From the NCBI GenBank assembly GCA_014281115.1, contig JACONQ010000004.1, positions 3,162,001 to 3,226,000 of the forward strand: a stretch of 64,000 nucleotides of DNA, in the 5' to 3' direction. The notes below the pieces were generated by a model that saw nothing but the letters and a program-made list of their open reading frames with translations, was not told the origin of the DNA and made no database searches. The position numbers were made by a program, and so were the translations under genes. The stretch is from Laburnicola sp. R22_1. Taxonomy: Eukaryota > Ascomycota > Dothideomycetes > Pleosporales > Didymosphaeriaceae. Shown here one piece after another: positions 1 through 11,400 of this stretch (positions are counted from its first letter, which is position 1; every line of letters starts with the position of its first letter).

Positions 1-1813
1 CCCAACGTACAAGAGTCGTTTGGGTAGAACTTGTTTCAACACTTCAGAAGCCTCGGTAGTGCAATAATGTGTGTGGTTGTTCCGGCAGTCTTCGATCCAG
101 GACTTTGCAAGCTTTATGGAGTCCTTGCTGCCGGTCGACATGGATACTGTGGCGGATGGCTGTAATCCATTCAGATCCCCTGCATAGATCAGCATAGGTA
201 TTGTTACTGCAAGGTGCTCAACATGTGTTTAATTTTGCTTTTTAAGCTAAACAGTTTAATTTTAATACTAAACCTGCAATAGAACTAGATAAAGTAGCAC
301 TAAACACCCTTCTTATAATTAACCTATAAATAGATAATTAAACCTAGCAACTATCTCTATAAGTAGTAATACTTATAGAGCGCCTTAATATATATTATAT
401 ACTTTAGGCAAAGACTATTACTTTTTTTAATATACTTAATAAGGGATTGTATCTTTTTTAGCTCCCTCTTAATAAATGCAGCGTTCTTTTTAGTTTCTAG
501 TACTACATATTAGTAATTATATAAGATTAAGTTAATAAGCGTACCTTTAGGCAAGTTATAGCACTTTACTACTGCCTTCTTAAGGACCCTAATATTATCT
601 ATCTTTCTATTATTACCCTTTTTTTTCCTCTTCCTCCTTCTTCTCCTTAAATAGCTATATGCGAGTATAGTAGCATTTACTGTTAGCAAGCGTTGCTAGT
701 AAGCAGTTAGGATAGCGTAGATAGGGCATTAATTTCGGATCCATCTATATTGTGTGAAAGTTCTCACCCCCCTTTGTAGTATCTACCTAACTAATAAGCC
801 CTAGGTGAGCGTTGATGAGTATAGCAAAGTCAAGAACTTACTATGATGAACTGGATGGGTTGTTATTCGAATGGTGGTTGTCTGTTGGAGACATGCCAGC
901 GTGCAAGCAGCTTTTAATATTGCTACGGCTCCCCTTACTAGCAAAGTATAACAGTTGCATGTAATGGAAGTATAGTTATAGTATTTAAACTTTGGTTTGG
1001 CTCCTTGTGAGTCACTATCGCCTAAAAAAAAATCGGCCCCTTCTACCGACAAAATTGTGTCGGTTGCAACAATAGATCAGCATATGCCCCATGGAGTACA
1101 GTGCTGGAATTCATACCTTCTTGTATAGGTATTGGGTCACTCAGCTTCGTATGTTCATCAAGCTGACCCTCTCCATAGAAAACCTGGATGTAATAACGAC
1201 CGTTATCACTAGATTCGCCTCTCCAGATCTTCAAATGTGCCTGGAGATTTTTGCCCTGCCGTATGTCGGTGATAACCCTGTCTCTGATCTCTGGGGCCGC
1301 AGTGAACCACAAGATTCGACACAAATGACAAGAATTTTCTCGTAATTCCGTCACGTGAAGAGGCAGTACCCAACCATGGCGTTCAGCCCGTCGAGCAAAT
1401 GGAAGTATTGATCCAGAAATAAGTTTTGACTGGCTCACGACGCGGAAACATTCCTTACAGAGTGCACTGGTGGTGAGGGTATCGAGCGAAATTGAACAGT
1501 CCGGTTCTGATAATAGAGATGTCCGGGCGTCTGCAAAGCCCTTCAACGACTGCCATGCGAAGCGCCGCGGAGGGATAGTGAAATTACGCCGAAGATCCAG
1601 GAACAGCTCCCTTGCAAGAGCTGGAAGAATCAAGATGAGATGACAAACCCCATATAATATCCAACAAAGGCCATAGATCACTGCACAAAGGGCCCCATAG
1701 AGGAACATTAGGCAGACACAACAAAATAGGAAGATCCCAGTACCGGCGATGGAGATAAGGAATGTCTCCCAAATGTCTCGAAGTAACTCGAGGATCAGGT
1801 CGCCTAACGACAT
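1..1813 (-). CDS. HET-type (heterokaryon incompatibility) protein, 5' part; intron split by an insertion; 3' end beyond window
   Basis: Two exons are visible. Exon 1 is 1813-1117 (232 codons plus 1 nt) and exon 2 is 179-1, running off the window. Removing the insertion 197-1071 and one copy of its 13-bp duplication leaves a 49-bp intron (donor GTATGA, branch-like CTGATC, acceptor TGCAG) that joins the exons in frame. The N terminus has about two hydrophobic segments (residues ~8-70). Then comes the Cys-rich region usual before HET domains (LCKECF, then CHLCRILW). Exon 2 gives KSWIEDCRNNHTHYC and LPKRLLYVG, the typical lead-in to a HET domain; the domain itself would lie outside the window. 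HET proteins act in non-self recognition and programmed cell death. The exons carry no stops and no RIP signature. Whether the enlarged intron is still spliced is unknown. The family assignment rests on motif pattern only. Confidence 0.75.
184..196. repeat. Left target-site duplication of the 875-bp insertion
   Basis: ATAGATCAGCATA, identical to 1072-1084. It contains the complement of the intron's branch-like CTGAT, so the insertion duplicated that element. Confidence 0.8.
197..1071. mobile_element. 875-bp unclassified insertion inside the HET-gene intron, 13-bp target duplication
   Basis: The host sequence ATAGATCAGCATA occurs at 184-196 and again at 1072-1084, exactly flanking this AT-rich block, and removing one copy plus the block restores a normal 49-bp intron. 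The block has RIP-like composition (TpA-rich, few CpA) and no long reading frame. Its right end carries a 20-nt hairpin (1045-1064) and a motif shared with 43132-43190 and partly with 20741-20770. No clear terminal inverted repeat is seen, and no poly-A. A 13-bp duplication is longer than usual for cut-and-paste DNA transposons and would fit retroposition, but the class is undecided. Confidence 0.75.
1072..1084. repeat. Right target-site duplication of the 875-bp insertion
   Basis: ATAGATCAGCATA, identical to 184-196. Confidence 0.8.
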
Positions 1814-2096
1814 GACGACAAGCGAAGTATGGACGCGACAAGGCTCGAGAGGGAGGGAAAATAACCAATGTCAGAGTGTTGATAGTTGTGGTGTCATATT
1901 TTCCAGCCCGTGAAACAGGCTCTCCCATGCGAATTGTTTTACAGCTCAGCACCCTCGACCTGGGACCCAATCAGGACCCAGGGGCAGAGCTCAGCCACCG
2001 CCACGACAGCGCCTCAACGCCCCCCCTCTCGGTCATTCAAAAACATGGCAAACCCAAGGGAGTGTAGGTATCAAGAAGAGCCTCACTCTTGTCGGA
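1814..2096. promoter_or_regulatory. Divergent promoter region between the HET-type gene and the STAND-N-type gene
   Basis: A 283-bp GC-balanced gap separates the two start codons (1813 minus, 2097 plus). It must hold both promoters and 5' leaders. No specific binding site is claimed. Confidence 0.55.
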
Positions 2097-3868
2097 ATGG
2101 TTGTTGTACCATTTGGCTTCTCCATTGGAGATTTCGTCACTGGAACCAAGCTTCTCATCGATGTTCTTAGCGCCTTCAAAGAGACCAGTGGCGCTTCCTC
2201 GGAATACGCCTCTGAGACCGTTTTCCTTCACAGCCTGACTTCGACCCTTCAGCACCTCGACGACTACGTCAAGCCCAGCCCACAGAATGCCCTCCCTTCT
2301 AGTATCTCAAGCCTGGTGGATACGGTTCGAGGCCCTCTGGATGACTTTAAAACCTTTCTGGGCAAGCACGAAGCCTCATTGGGGAAGGCATCAACGAAGT
2401 CGAAGCTAGGCAAGGTCCCGAAGACGATCACTTACACCTTGAAGGATATATCTGGGAAAATCGAAAAACTTCGGCGACAAGCTGAGCAGCCCCTCCAACC
2501 GATCAATTCACTGCTCTCGTTGCAACAAATGTAGGATTCTCTCGCTTTCGGCATGAGATCTGCAGAAAACTGACCAGTCAAGGAAATCGATCGAGGAGCT
2601 GGCGGATCAACCGTGGCGACCCGAGCAATGTGCCCAGATAGTGGAAGCAATCAAAGTGGCAGATATCCCGACTGAACTGGATAAGCAGATCCAGGCACTC
2701 CAACGATCGGCATCCGAGCACAACATCAGGCAGGATGAACAACTGCAGCGCATCAAAGACCTGCGCGCTAAGCTCGACGGCGGACTGGCAAGCCTTGCTC
2801 TCAGTCTCGAGAAAGTCAAAGATGCGACGACGACTGACGTAGCTACAAAAGCCGACCAACGAGTTCAGCTCGACGCGTCGAAGGGTCTTCAATCCAGCCT
2901 TTCGCAGCTTTCGGCTGCTTTGGAGACTGGAACGGAGGAGATGAAAGAATCCATGAAAATGCAGAAAGATATCATTCTTGTGATTAAGACATTTCTTGAG
3001 GAGAAAGCCGTTATTCAGGAACGTGCGATAGCGGAGGCAGAGATTTCATTCGATTTGAGTGACAAGAAAGTCGAAAGCTCGGCATGGCCATCAGCGACAC
3101 TGCCCGCTGCGCAGCTGGCGATCACGCTGCTGTCGACAATAGTGTCCAGTGTCACGGCAGTGTCGGTTGTCAAGCAAAGTCAAAACACACGAAAGCCAAC
3201 GCCGATCTATGTGGTCCCCGACATTCCACGAACTATTAGCTCTACCACGTCAAATAGCACAATATCAAAGACTGAGATTCCATCCGAGCCCCCCTCGCAA
3301 TCCAGGACGTCGGCTTGGGTCTCGGACTTCTCGAGCTCAGCTGGATATGGCCAAGCACCATCGATCACACAATATACGAAGACCAAGACCTCACGCACGT
3401 TCGGTACACGGTATAACGCTGTGAGGGAAAGCTGTGAGGGTGCTAAAGAACGCAGTGACACACAATATACATCGACCCCAAAACCTACGCGTAGTGACTC
3501 CCCATCCACTCATGTATCATTGGGGGGTTATAGCGGTGATACAGGCTGGAGCAAAAAGATCTCGAAGCTAGATGATAGTGATTCGGACTCTGGAGGATAT
3601 TCTGGAGGGCACTCCGGAGGTGGCGATCACTTAGGAGGATACTCGGGAGGCTACATTGGAGGTGTTGGTTCAGGAGGTTACTCAGGAGGCCACAGTACCA
3701 GTGAGACTGATTCCGGCAGCGACTGACTTAAATACTAAGGCATCCTTAGCTGGCTTGTTAACTCCCCCCAACGTATCCCCAGAGACCTTGGGGTTAGCAA
3801 CGAGGCTTGGGATCTCGTTAGAAGAAGCGCAAGCACAATTTCTTGTACAAGGGACTGTGTTATTCTGA
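2097..3868 (+). CDS. Protein with fungal STAND/NLR-type N-terminal domain, coiled region and Gly/Ser-rich C-terminal part
   Basis: Three exons are inferred: 2097-2530, 2583-3700 and 3750-3868, giving 556 aa. Intron 1 (52 bp, GTAGGA to CAAG) is fixed by phase. Intron 2 (49 bp, GTGAGA, CTGAC branch, TTAG) leads into a coding-like tail (SPETLGLATRLGISLEEAQAQF). If intron 2 is retained the protein stops at 3726 (525 aa). The N terminus (PFGFSIGDFVTGTKLLIDVL) matches the helical domain found at the start of many fungal STAND/NACHT proteins and stand-alone relatives. Residues ~180-320 are helical and charged. A moderately hydrophobic stretch near 335-360 could be a membrane segment. A Gly/Ser/Tyr-rich stretch with SGGYSGG units follows. 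There is no NTPase domain. It is divergent with the HET-type gene, so a role in non-self or cell-death signalling is plausible but is inference from domain and context. Confidence 0.72.
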
Positions 3869-4137
3869 TTCTGTATGAGTTCTTTCTCTTAACTTAGAGC
3901 CTTTCGTTGCCTCAAGTAAATTATTTTAAACTGTGTGGCGTTAAATTAACTACCTAGGGGTAGCACAACAAAGGCTTTCATCTCAAATAATATAACAAAA
4001 AAGGCAGAGCCCCCTGCTTAGTAATTAAAAAGAGCGTAAAAAAGGTAAATTATAAAAAAAGTAATTTTAAACTATAGCCTATAAAACAATAGCTACTATA
4101 ATTTAAATTAAATTAAAATTTGTTTTTATATAGCGTT
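3869..4137. other. Junction from gene island to AT-rich block; holds a short interspersed element
   Basis: Composition falls sharply after ~3900. A full short-element copy starts near 3933 (GTGTGGCGTTAAATTA). A second copy begins at ~4126 and is broken at 4137 by the family B retrotransposon. No gene is seen. Confidence 0.6.
3933..4065 (+). repeat. Short interspersed element, ~130 bp (SE family), copy in plus orientation
   Basis: Carries the family landmarks in order: GTGTGGCGTTAAAT, CTACCTAGGGGTAG, AAAGGCTTTCATCTC, GCAGAGCCCCCTGCTTAGTAA and AAAAAGAGCGTAAAAA. Some two dozen related copies occur in this window in both orientations. This is one of the least RIP-mutated copies. Confidence 0.8.
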
Positions 4138-4415
4138 TGTAACGGTTTATGCCTGCCTCCCTACTAATTATTTACTATTACCTTTCTTTCACACCCTAAT
4201 AGCGCCTTTTACCTTATAGAAGGCGTCTTTCCTAGTTAGTATTAGCGCGTAGTTAGCGTAGAGCCTATGCCCTATGCCGCCTACTATATAAGTAAGGGCC
4301 TCCTAGATTCCTTCCTTATTTCCTATCTTAGTATAGTCTTAATTTAGTTATCTCTTTTAACTATACTAGCTATTCTTAAGAGGTTTGCCCTATAAGGCTA
4401 TATACCGCCCTTATA
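4138..4415 (+). repeat. 5' LTR of family B copy 1
   Basis: 278 bp, aligns along its length with 20271-20549 and with 24077-24363 and 35393-35669. A TATATAAGTAAGGGCC promoter-like segment lies inside. Confidence 0.88.
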
Positions 4416-4520
4416 TTATACTAAGATTAATATTTTCTTTAGCTATAGATAGCAATATAATATCTACTCCTCCCTTAAAACGCTGCCTATAGGCAGTTAA
4501 ATTAGTAGAAGTTTTACCTT

Positions 4521-4985
4521 ATTAGTTACTAGAAAGGATCTTTAGCACTAGGGAGTTTGTATTTTACTGTCCTAAGGTCTATTAAAAAAGGCAGCTTTTA
4601 AGTCCCTTATTTACTTATCGCACAAGAGTAGAAACTTTATTAGTTACTAGAAAGAATTCCTAGCGCTAGAGAGTTTGTGCTTTACTACCTTAAGGTCTAT
4701 TAAGAGAGGCTACTTCTAAGTCCCTCCTCTACTTATTATATAAGGGTAGGAACTTTATTAGTTACTAGGAAAGATTCTTAGCGCTAGGGAGTTTATACTT
4801 TACTATCCTAAGGTCTATTAAGAGAGGCCGCTTCTAAGTCCCTTTTTTACTTATTATATAAGGGTAGGAACTTTATTAGTTACTAGGAAGAATTCCTAGC
4901 GCTAGGGAGTTTGTGTTACACTACGCTAAGATCTATTAAAAAAGGTCGCCTCTACAATCCTAACATTTTAAAGATAAATAATAAT
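4521..4985 (+). repeat. Tandem repeat in family B leader: four 118-bp units
   Basis: The marker ATTAGTTACT recurs at 4521, 4639, 4757 and 4875, exactly 118 bp apart each time, with the intervening sequence also conserved (GCGCTAGGGAGTTTGT, AAGGTCTATTAA). It lies between the LTR and the start of gag. The second copy of the element has a different tandem array here. Confidence 0.88.
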
Positions 4986-5278
4986 TAATAAATAATAAAT
5001 AGTAACTACTACGCTATACCTTATTAAACTAACTTGCCTAATAACTATCTTCTAGCGCTATTATAGCAATAGTACAAGGTATAGAGCTAAAGAAATTAGA
5101 GCTAGGCTATAGTAGTAATATAGAGGTTAAAATTTTATATATTTTATTTTATACTTTATCTTTTATCTAATCTTAGCTTAAACTATACGCTAGCTTGCAC
5201 ACTATATAAGACCTACTACTCTAGGTCTATTTACTATACTCTCTTTATAACTCCTACTTTGCTTAACCCTACTATTAT

Positions 5279-5451
5279 TATTACTAGGCGAGCTATAGGC
5301 AGGTAACCTAGTTAGGACTAGCGCCTTAGTAATAGTATATAGTTAGCGCGTAATACGTAATTACACACTATTGTAAGTATCTTATATTTAAATTTAACTA
5401 CCTTTTATCTTATCTGTAACTAGATGCGTAATAAGTAATTAGACCCTTACA
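5279..5451 (+). repeat. 5' LTR of family A
   Basis: 173 bp, same length as 12983-13155 and differing mainly by C/T and G/A changes. Confidence 0.88.
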
Positions 5452-8400
5452 CTATACTTGCAATCCCTAACTACGCTTAGGTTATTGCCTAGTAGGCAGC
5501 AAAGTGCCTATAAGAGGTACTTACTAGGGACGTTGCAATGTTAAGGTTATCTGCTCCTTTGCGTAGGAGTATAAGAGGTGTGCCACTACTAGATGCCATA
5601 ATAATAGAGCCTTAGGCTCGCTAGGGGCCAAGAAGATTAAGGCTGCTTTAGGACGTAAAGTATAATTATTCTAATAAGGGCTAGCTATCCTTTAGAATAG
5701 AGCAAATAGGTAGACTAAGTGCGCTGCCTCCTTCTATAATAAGGACACTACAGATAGCAGAGAGATCTAGCCTATCTAACTAAGGGCAAATGGTTAACTG
5801 CGCGCACAGCCTAGGGTGGCTTACCTAACAAGCCAGGAGCAGACGCTCTAGGGCGGTAATACCACTTATCTTTTCCTATATTAGATAATGTTGTGCTAAG
5901 ACCTAGGGATCTTTGCAATCTTCTTACTACACTAACTCTCTCTTCCTATTTTATAAATCTTATAATAAATAGCAACTATAAAAATAACTATTACCTGCGG
6001 CTAAGCCGTTAGCATAGTAGTAATTCGAGTTAGGGAGATCTACGCCCCTAGTAAATAGTTCTAGTGTGGTATAATAATAACAGCTAAGAAGCCAGCATTA
6101 TTTTGCGTAGTTAAAACTCTAGTCCTTATAGTAAGACTACGCTGTTAAGAACCTAGCAGCGTGGTAACAGGACTAATAGGAGGGTCTTACGTATTACCAT
6201 ATATATAAAATTCGAATAACTATAGAAGTAAATATTATATACGCATAGTAGGGTAATCTATAAAGTCTTCGCCGCGACTTACAATATCTACTATTTACTT
6301 AACTTTAATAATTATTAACTTGTTAACCGCTCTTACTCATAGCTAAGAAGAGCAATACTAATATGTCCGAACGCTCCTAGTCTTCTAATAATCGCGGCGT
6401 TTTTAGGCACACAGCGCCATCTCCTATAGAGGAAGATACGCACATCTTCTAGGCTAATAATAATAAACTTAATAAGTTTGTGCGTACCCGTGTAAACCTA
6501 GAGCCTAGCTCTTAGTTTAATACGCAGAACACATCCTAGACTATAACCTAGAAAAGTGCGCTCACTATACCCGTCTTTTGTGATAACAGCAACGACTTTA
6601 AAAAGAAGCTAGAGGAGCAACAACAGCTTCGCGCTAAGAGGATATCCCTCCTCTATTTAGGTAGCGGCCCTCTATACATCCCTAAGAAGGAAGCCCCCAC
6701 ACTAATTAAACCCTGTCCAAATACTCGCCGCGAGTCTTATTAGAGCCTCCTCCCCAATAATAATCCCCTCTAGGGCCGCTTTAAAAAAGACTCTGCGAAA
6801 GATATAACTATGGAGATTAGTACTTCTAGGCCTAATAGAGAATAAAAACAATATTATATACTTTGTAATACTTACAAACTTTAAGAAGTAGTAATAAATA
6901 ATTTTACATTCTGGTAAAACTATATAAGTTATCTATTTAACTAACTTACGTTACTCTAGTAAGCTGTTACTAACTCTAAAAAATATAATAAAGAGCTGTC
7001 GCAGCTAGTAAACGCTTATAAGCTACTTAAGGTAGCCATAACTAAGAAGATACAAGATCTTAAAGTCTTATAGAATAAGATCTAGAAGCTAGATAGACAA
7101 CTCACAGCTGCACGCACCGCTGCTAAGATATCTAAGAACTAGGCAGATAAGTACATTGCGTATTACAAGTAAAATCTCTAGAAAATTAAGAAATATAAAG
7201 CCGGCAGCATCTTACTGCAGATATTCGATTAGGTACGCAGAGAAGTCAACTTACTTAAGTTAGATAATAGCTATATAGAAGAGCGGCTTAGTGCCATAGA
7301 AAAGGAACTATATACTGCCCAGGCCTGTATCTATTAATTATGCATAGTATACGGCCCCAAACCTATTTGTAAATTAGCTAGTACCCTTAATTAAACGTAG
7401 CGATTTATACGACCTTAATACTAACTCGTTCCTTAACTATTAAATAAGTCCTATTACTCGCGTCGCCCCGCAGCCTTCTAGCCATTCTGTTTATTTTAAA
7501 GATTAGCGATCGCGTCCTTAACACTCTATATCTGTAGAGCCTACTTCTAAATATGCTACTAACGACAATCTTCACTGTGTAAAGATGTCTAAGATAGACA
7601 GTTTTAAAGGTAATAGTAATAATAAAGATTATAAATAATAGCGTATTAAGGCTATTAGCTAAGTTTAAGTGCTGCCTTACAAAATAGCACGTGTTTACTA
7701 CCTCTAGCAGAAACTTAAAAGAAACACCTAAAAGATTATCTACCTATTCTTTAACTCTATTACTACAGTGCAGGAACTCCTTCAGCCTCTTAACAACATC
7801 TATCTTAATAATAAGAAAGCAGCCAAAGCGGAACAAGAGCTATGGTTAGGCAGCCTCGCTCAGAAGGACAAAGAGACAGTGGCTAAATAGCAATCGCGCT
7901 TCCTTAGCGTAGTCAACTTGCTAGAATACACAGACTCACTTAAGATTAACCACGCGCGACGTCTCATGCGTTCTTATCTAGCTAGCCAGGTCTCTATTAG
8001 CGGCCTCGCAAATGACACATTCTATGCCTTTATTATTTAAGCAAAGAATCTAGAGGTGGTTAAGTTATAAATTAGGGCTGAGCGTAATTCTGTTCGCAAA
8101 ACCATAATAGCGGCATCTATAACAACCTAGAACACTATAATCAGCACTAGTTCCTCGAAGAAGCAAGCCACTAGCGCCTTCGCCTTCTCAGGCAAGGATT
8201 ATAGTCAAACCCGCCTTAAACTTTAGCGTTTGGCCAAGGTGGGTGCTTGCTTTAAGTGTAGTAAGATTAGTTACTGCACGTTATAACTAAATCCTCTATA
8301 TAAAAATAAATCTACCACCCTAACTAGCTAGATCTAATACCTTAGCGTTATTTATAACGTGAATATAACCGAGGACTCTAACCCTAATAATCTTTACGAT

Positions 8401-11400
8401 ACTATAGCTGCGAGCGACAATAAGAATGCCTAGTTAGATTTTTAGAAGCTCCTCTACAAAACCGTGCATAGGAGCTTAAGTAGTGTAAAACTTAAAAGGA
8501 CCTATATGCTCTCTATACCCGTATCTATAAGTTAGAAAATGTGGTAGATCTAGCCGCTTGGGGCGTAAGCCTATACTCGTTATATTAAGTCTTTGCTACT
8601 ACCCTAAGACTAACTAATTACGCCACTTAGTTAGTATTCACAGCGTAGGTTAAGTTGTCTTAAGCCTATTAGTGGGCTAAAGCCCATTAGCTTACTAATA
8701 CTAGTGTAAGCGCTAGTTTTATTAGTAATAAGTTTATCTAATAGTATTAACTAAAAACTTATAATGTGCAGTTCCCTATTACACTCGCCCTTATAGACAG
8801 TAAGATTATTAGCAAACTAACTTAAGCGGTAGATCTTACTATTTAGCACGGATCTTACATACACTATTAGATTTGTTATATTACTAATATTAGTAACTTT
8901 AATATTATCTTAGGCATAGACTAGATAGGATAGTATACTTCGCACCTAGGTCTTTAGAAGCCTCACTCTATGCAGTTTAACTCGCAATATTGTTTACTAA
9001 ATTGCTTAGATAAAGAATTCCCTAAGATGGTCTATAATAAACTGCTACCTAATAGTGCTTTACATTCTAATATTATACAATTCTGTAGAGATATTAAAGT
9101 GGTCTTAGATATTACTGTATCTCTAATAGCCATATAACAGCCAAACAACATGACTTAGATAGAGCTACATTATTAGGAACAGCTAGGGCGACCTCTAAAG
9201 GATCCTAATTATAATATATAGTTATTTGTGAATACTATAAACTTAGTAGTAGTCTCCTAGGTAGACTTCGATACTTATATAGACAAGATGCACTAACCGC
9301 TAATAATAGAGTAGGAGATTTGTAATAAGTTACCCGACTTCTTATAGAATTACGTTTAAGCCTTTAACTCTTATAAAGCTAATAAGATCCTACTACGTTG
9401 CCTAGGGATTAATTACGCCATTAACCTAAAAGACTCAAAGGTTCTAAGACCTTATATATATAGCCTTACGTAACTTAAAGTATAGACAGTTAAAGAATAT
9501 ATTAATAAGATACAAACTAAGGGCTTTATACACACTAGCACCTTATCTTATATATTACCTATACTAGTAGTCTATAAACTAAGTAGAGGTCTCCGCATGT
9601 GTATTAATTACTAGGCCCTTAACACTGCTACTAAAAAGAATAGGAATGCTCCTCCCTCTATTACTAAGACGTTAGCTCAACTAAATAAGGCAAAGTTCCT
9701 TAGCGTAGTTAACATTATTGCTGCGTTTAACGCTGTACAGATTAAAGAGGATAATAAGAAGAAAACCGCATTCCTTACACACTGGGGGCTATTTAAATAC
9801 GTAGTAATGCCCTTTGGCTTATGTAGGGCTCTAGGCACATTTTAAACCCTAATTAGTAACACCCTGCGTAAGTTCTTAGATAAGTTTTGCACGGTATACT
9901 TAGATAACGTCCTTATCTATAGTAAGACTAAGAAATAATATAAGGAGTATATCTGTTAAGTTATTAATCGCTTGTCTAATGCTGGCTTATTTCTAGATAT
10001 TAACAAATGCCATTTTAAGACCCAACGCGTCAAATACCTCGGGCTAATACTTACTACTAACGGTATTAAAATGGACCCTAATAAGGTCAAGACTGTATAA
10101 GCCTAGTAGCTACCCAAGATCTTAAAAGATATATAGGCGTTCTTAGGATTTGCTAATTTTTATAGGCGCTTTATCTTAGGCTTTAGTAAAATTGCTTAGC
10201 CACTAACGGTACTAACCAAAAAGGATCTACCTAAGGGCTTATTCCCTATTGCCCTAGGATCCCCTGCGGCATTGGCCTTTAAGCAGCTTAAAGTCGCCTT
10301 TACCACTACGCCTACGCTTACCCACTTTAACGCTAACTTACAAACCTAGCTAGAAACAGACGCGTTAGACTTTGTAGCTATAGCTGTACTATCCTAAAAA
10401 GATAAGAAGGGGATGCTCTAACCTATAGCCTTTCTCTCTTATAAGATAACACTAGTAAAGTGTAATTACAAGATTTATAATAAGGAGTTGCTCGCTATTA
10501 TTCGCGCTTTTAAGGAATAGCGTTTTGAGCTGTCTAGGACCTACTCGCCTATTAACGTTATTACTAACCATTAGGCCTTATAGCACTTTATAACGACTAA
10601 GCGTCTTAACTAGCAATAGGTAAGATGGGTAGAGTTTCTAGTAGAGTTTAACTTTAAGATTTGTTACTATCTAGGCAAGTAGAGTGTTAAACCTAATGCT
10701 TTAACAAGGAGGCCTAGAGACCTACCCACTAGCAATAATAATAAAAGATAATAATACTAAGAGCAAATCCTTTTGCAATCTAAACTATTTAAGAGCTTTT
10801 ACTAAACCGTCTTAATAGCGCTTATACTTACTAAACACTAGATAACAAATATAGAGTAACTTGCTATACTTATATATTAGGTAAGCGAAGAGAATTCTAT
10901 TAGCGAAGCCGCCTATAAAGACAGCCTATCCTTGGCCGCTCTGTCTATGGCCCCTGTGACTGCGACGCCTAGGGAAGTCACAACACCCGCGCCTAATAGC
11001 GCTATAACGCCTCCGCCCGCTAAAGCTATATTACCTATATTTACTAATATCTTATCTAATAAACATATAAACACAATTATTAAGGACATTAGAGTAGTAT
11101 ACACAGGTAATAAGGATCTATAACTTATTCTTACTACTATTAAGTAAGGATGCTAAAGGCTCTTTAATAAACTACTTAGGAAGAGAATAAGATTGCAGAT
11201 AGCTAACCTTAGTGTAATGCACGGCTTACTTCACGTAAAGGGCAAGATTTATATTCCTAATAATAAACGTATATAAGCTAGAATTATATATAAAGCCTAT
11301 AATAACATTACTATAGGGCACACTAGCCACAAAGGAACTTATGGTTAAGTTAATAGGTGGTATTACTAGCCAGGCATAATAGCCACAGTAGTATAGTATG

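Noticed and set aside
801..1052. 83-codon frame on the minus strand
   Set aside because: Lies wholly inside the 875-bp insertion and shows no domain; its ends are set by RIP-rich sequence.
197..1071. Helitron or solo-LTR interpretation of the insertion in the HET intron
   Set aside because: Helitrons make no target duplication and LTRs make 4-6 bp; the observed 13 bp fits neither, and the end hairpin lacks a following CTRR.
4521..4985. Regular repeats that might suggest a CRISPR-like array
   Set aside because: 118-bp units without unique spacers, in a eukaryotic retrotransposon leader.
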